From assembly GCA_001821475.1 (NCBI GenBank), contig MHMF01000010.1, positions 1 to 14,902 of the forward strand: a DNA stretch of 14,902 nucleotides, in the 5' to 3' direction. How positions within the stretch are numbered: the first letter of the stretch is position 1; every line of letters begins with the position of its first letter. Position numbers and translations under genes: made by a program. The notes under the pieces were generated by a model that was given only the letters and a program-made list of their open reading frames with translations, had not been told where the DNA came from and searched no databases. This stretch comes from Candidatus Nealsonbacteria bacterium RIFCSPLOWO2_01_FULL_38_120. Lineage in GTDB: Bacteria; Patescibacteriota; Minisyncoccia; Minisyncoccales; GWA2-38-27. This document shows positions 13,331 to 14,902 of this stretch, in pieces.

Positions 13331-13441
13331 TACTTTGAATTGCGAAATGCTTTCTTGGTCCTTTTTTCAAATTTGCAGCTGAAATTTGGAAAAAAGACCA
13401 GGAAATTCTTTTTTTTATTTGGCATTTTGCAATTCAAAGTA
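13331..13441. repeat. 111-bp imperfect palindrome upstream of iscS (MITE-like)
   Basis: Outer arms TACTTTGAATTGCGAAATGC (13331-13350) and 13422-13441 are complementary at 19 of 20 positions. Inner arms 13351-13374 and 13381-13405 also pair, with a few mismatches, around GCAGCT. A 16-base T-rich asymmetry lies on the right side (13406-13421). It begins 20 bases before the iscS start. It has no coding capacity; its form resembles a non-autonomous miniature element. Confidence 0.7.
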
Positions 13442-13563
13442 AATAAATCAAAATATAAAATGACAAATTAAAATCTTAAAATTCAAATCTCAAATCTCAA
13501 AATTATTGTGTCGCTTCGCGACAATTATATTATACGAGTTATGTCATGAGATATCACGAGGAC
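13442..13563. other. AT-rich spacer with one compact hairpin and an inverted copy
   Basis: No gene is visible. It contains TCAAATC-type AT repeats, a GTCGC/GCGAC hairpin at about 13510-13522, and CGAGTTATGTCATGAGAT (13535-13552). The last is an inverted copy, one mismatch, of ATCTCATGATATAACTCG at 13575-13592, so the two could form an 18-bp stem. Confidence 0.5.
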
Positions 13564-13655
13564 ATCACGAGCTAATCTCATGATATAACTCGCCTACCTT
13601 AATTTTGATATCATGAGCCAATCTCATAATATAACTCGTTTACCTTAATTTTTAA
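13564..13655. repeat. Tandem 46-bp direct repeat
   Basis: Units 13564-13609 and 13610-13655 are about 85 percent identical, each holding AATCTCATRATATAACTCG followed by ACCTTAATTTT. Together with the inverted partial unit at 13535-13552 this forms a structured region just downstream of the ABC permease gene (minus strand). Confidence 0.75.
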
Positions 13656-13679
13656 GATTTAGTTTTTGATTTTATATTA

Positions 13680-14891
13680 TTACTCATAACGCAAAGCGTC
13701 AACAGGCTTCAATTTTGCGGCTGAACGGGCGGGCAGATAACCGGAAACGCAACCTACTAAGAACGAGAACAACAAACAAAACAAAATAAGCTGAGGGGTC
13801 ACGGCCGCCCTCAGATAAAGAAAAGGATGAATTTGAAAATAAATTTCAATAACTTTAGCCAATGCCAAACCGAACAAAACCCCGCCCGCTCCCCCAAACA
13901 GCCCGAAAAATCCCGATTCAACTAAAAAGATATTCGTAATCATTTTATTTTTAGCCCCGACCGCTTTCATAATTCCGATTTCTTTTATCCTTTCGTGGAC
14001 TGAAGTGTACATTGTATTCATAATTCCGATTCCGCCCACAACTATTGCTATGGAGGCGAATCCGACAACCGCGGCCTGGACCAGCCCCATAATATTACCC
14101 ACTATCCCTACAACCTTCTCACTTGTCAATACGGAAAACGACTGAGAGTCCTCCCCCTGAATTCTTTTTCTGCTTTTTTCTAAATTGTCTTTTATATTTT
14201 TCGCCGCTTGGTCTACGGAATAGTCGGCAGATGATTTGACAAGAACCATTTTCGCGCCCTTCCTTTGGCCTGTAATATCGCGGAAAATTTCTAAATCAAC
14301 ATTAAAATTAGTGTCGTCCTGCTTACTCCCTAATGATCTCAAAATCCCGACAACTTCAAATTTAATTCCGTTGATAACCACTTTTTCTCCCGACTTCAAT
14401 CCTGGAAAAATATCTTCCGGCGCCATGCTCCCCGCAATTATTTCTTTTTTGCCCGGAACAGGCCAGCGGCCTTCTTTCAACGCCCAGCCCATATCTTTTT
14501 CAAGCATGCTCCTGCCTCCGCTCCACGGAATGCCGTTTAATAAAATAGTTTTTTTCTTACCTTCATATCTCGCTATTTCCGCCTTGTAATCAAACGGCAC
14601 GACCGACTCCACGCCATCTGATTTTTTTATCGCTTTTATGTCATCATCGGTTAAATCCATTCCGCCGGCAAAAACTGTCGCAAAATCAGATATATCTCCC
14701 GGTATTACTATTATCAAATCCTTTCCCATCATTCTCATCTGCTGTAAAATCGCTTCTTTTATGCCCTCGCTCAAAGAAAGCAAAGAAACAATCAGAAAAA
14801 CGCCGGTTACAACGCCAATCATAGTAAGCCAGCTCCGGATAGGTCTGGTTCTTAAATTCCTTATGGCAATTTTAATAAACTCTTTTAGCAT
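13680..14891 (-). CDS. ABC transporter permease, MacB/FtsX family
   Basis: This 403-residue permease has the MacB layout: N-terminal amphipathic helix FIKIAIRNLRTRPIRSWLTM, first membrane span (about 20-41), a large extracytoplasmic MacB_PCD domain (about 45-255), then three spans (about 262-290, 323-348, 366-385) forming the FtsX domain. The conserved coupling segment HERIKEIGIMKAVGA (299-313) and the C-terminal PARSAAKLKPVDALRYE are intact. Such proteins work with a MacB/LolD-type ATPase and move peptides, lipoproteins or lipids, or transmit signals to the wall. The ATPase gene would be expected immediately upstream, outside this window. No Shine-Dalgarno motif is present in the 11 bases visible before the ATG. 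Confidence 0.92.
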   Translation of the reverse strand: MLKEFIKIAIRNLRTRPIRSWLTMIGVVTGVFLIVSLLSLSEGIKEAILQQMRMMGKDLIIVIPGDISDFATVFAGGMDLTDDDIKAIKKSDGVESVVPFDYKAEIARYEGKKKTILLNGIPWSGGRSMLEKDMGWALKEGRWPVPGKKEIIAGSMAPEDIFPGLKSGEKVVINGIKFEVVGILRSLGSKQDDTNFNVDLEIFRDITGQRKGAKMVLVKSSADYSVDQAAKNIKDNLEKSRKRIQGEDSQSFSVLTSEKVVGIVGNIMGLVQAAVVGFASIAIVVGGIGIMNTMYTSVHERIKEIGIMKAVGAKNKMITNIFLVESGFFGLFGGAGGVLFGLALAKVIEIYFQIHPFLYLRAAVTPQLILFCLLFSFLVGCVSGYLPARSAAKLKPVDALRYE

Positions 14892-14902
14892 AAAAGTGAG
14901 GA

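Noticed and set aside
1..14902. tRNA or rRNA genes
   Set aside because: I saw no cloverleaf with a TTC-type T-loop and no rRNA core motifs on either strand; a covariance scan would be needed to exclude a divergent tRNA.

Overview
The window looks like a contig from a small-genome bacterium of the Candidate Phyla Radiation (Patescibacteria, Parcubacteria-like). This is an inference from several things: AT-rich, purine-loaded coding strands; tight gene packing around rpsO, a NYN-domain gene and pnp; a run of housekeeping genes with no visible Shine-Dalgarno motif; and many palindromic repeats between genes. TGA is used as an ordinary stop (end of hepT, of the DksA-like gene and of the transposase), so the UGA-glycine code of some CPR groups is not in use here. 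No 16S rRNA or tRNA is present to settle the taxonomy.

Layout. Positions 1-222 hold the possible end of an unidentified gene and an intrinsic terminator. Positions 234-1084 hold an MntA/HepT (MNT-HEPN) toxin-antitoxin pair behind a near-consensus promoter whose predicted start site almost touches the ATG. Positions 1148-4075 are an RNA-metabolism cluster: ribosomal protein S15, a NYN/LabA-type putative ribonuclease and polynucleotide phosphorylase. A 929-residue coiled-coil protein with one membrane span follows (4164-6953), then a short DksA/TraR zinc-finger protein (6983-7366).

Positions 7367-8593 are mostly non-coding. They hold a palindromic repeat, a bidirectional terminator, a small coiled-coil gene on the minus strand with its own promoter, and a GC-rich cluster of nested stem-loops. 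A strong promoter then drives an SDR oxidoreductase (8594-9355). A perfect 58-bp palindrome separates that gene from a convergent membrane-anchored 3D-domain protein (9476-10033, minus), which has a terminator-like hairpin in its leader. An IS481-like insertion sequence with recognisable terminal inverted repeats occupies about 10135-11123.

The right part is on the minus strand: a MacB/FtsX-type ABC permease (13680-14891), the cysteine desulfurase IscS/NifS (12097-13311) and the Fe-S scaffold IscU/NifU (11443-11925). IscS would supply sulfur to the scaffold.

The most notable content is the repeat landscape. One palindrome family occurs at three intergenic sites, once inverted and once covering a ribosome binding site. 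A second family occurs at two sites, once as a back-to-back inverted pair. A 111-bp imperfect palindrome lies upstream of iscS, and an in-frame insertion with inverted ends lies inside iscS. Shine-Dalgarno-like motifs appear only on accessory genes.
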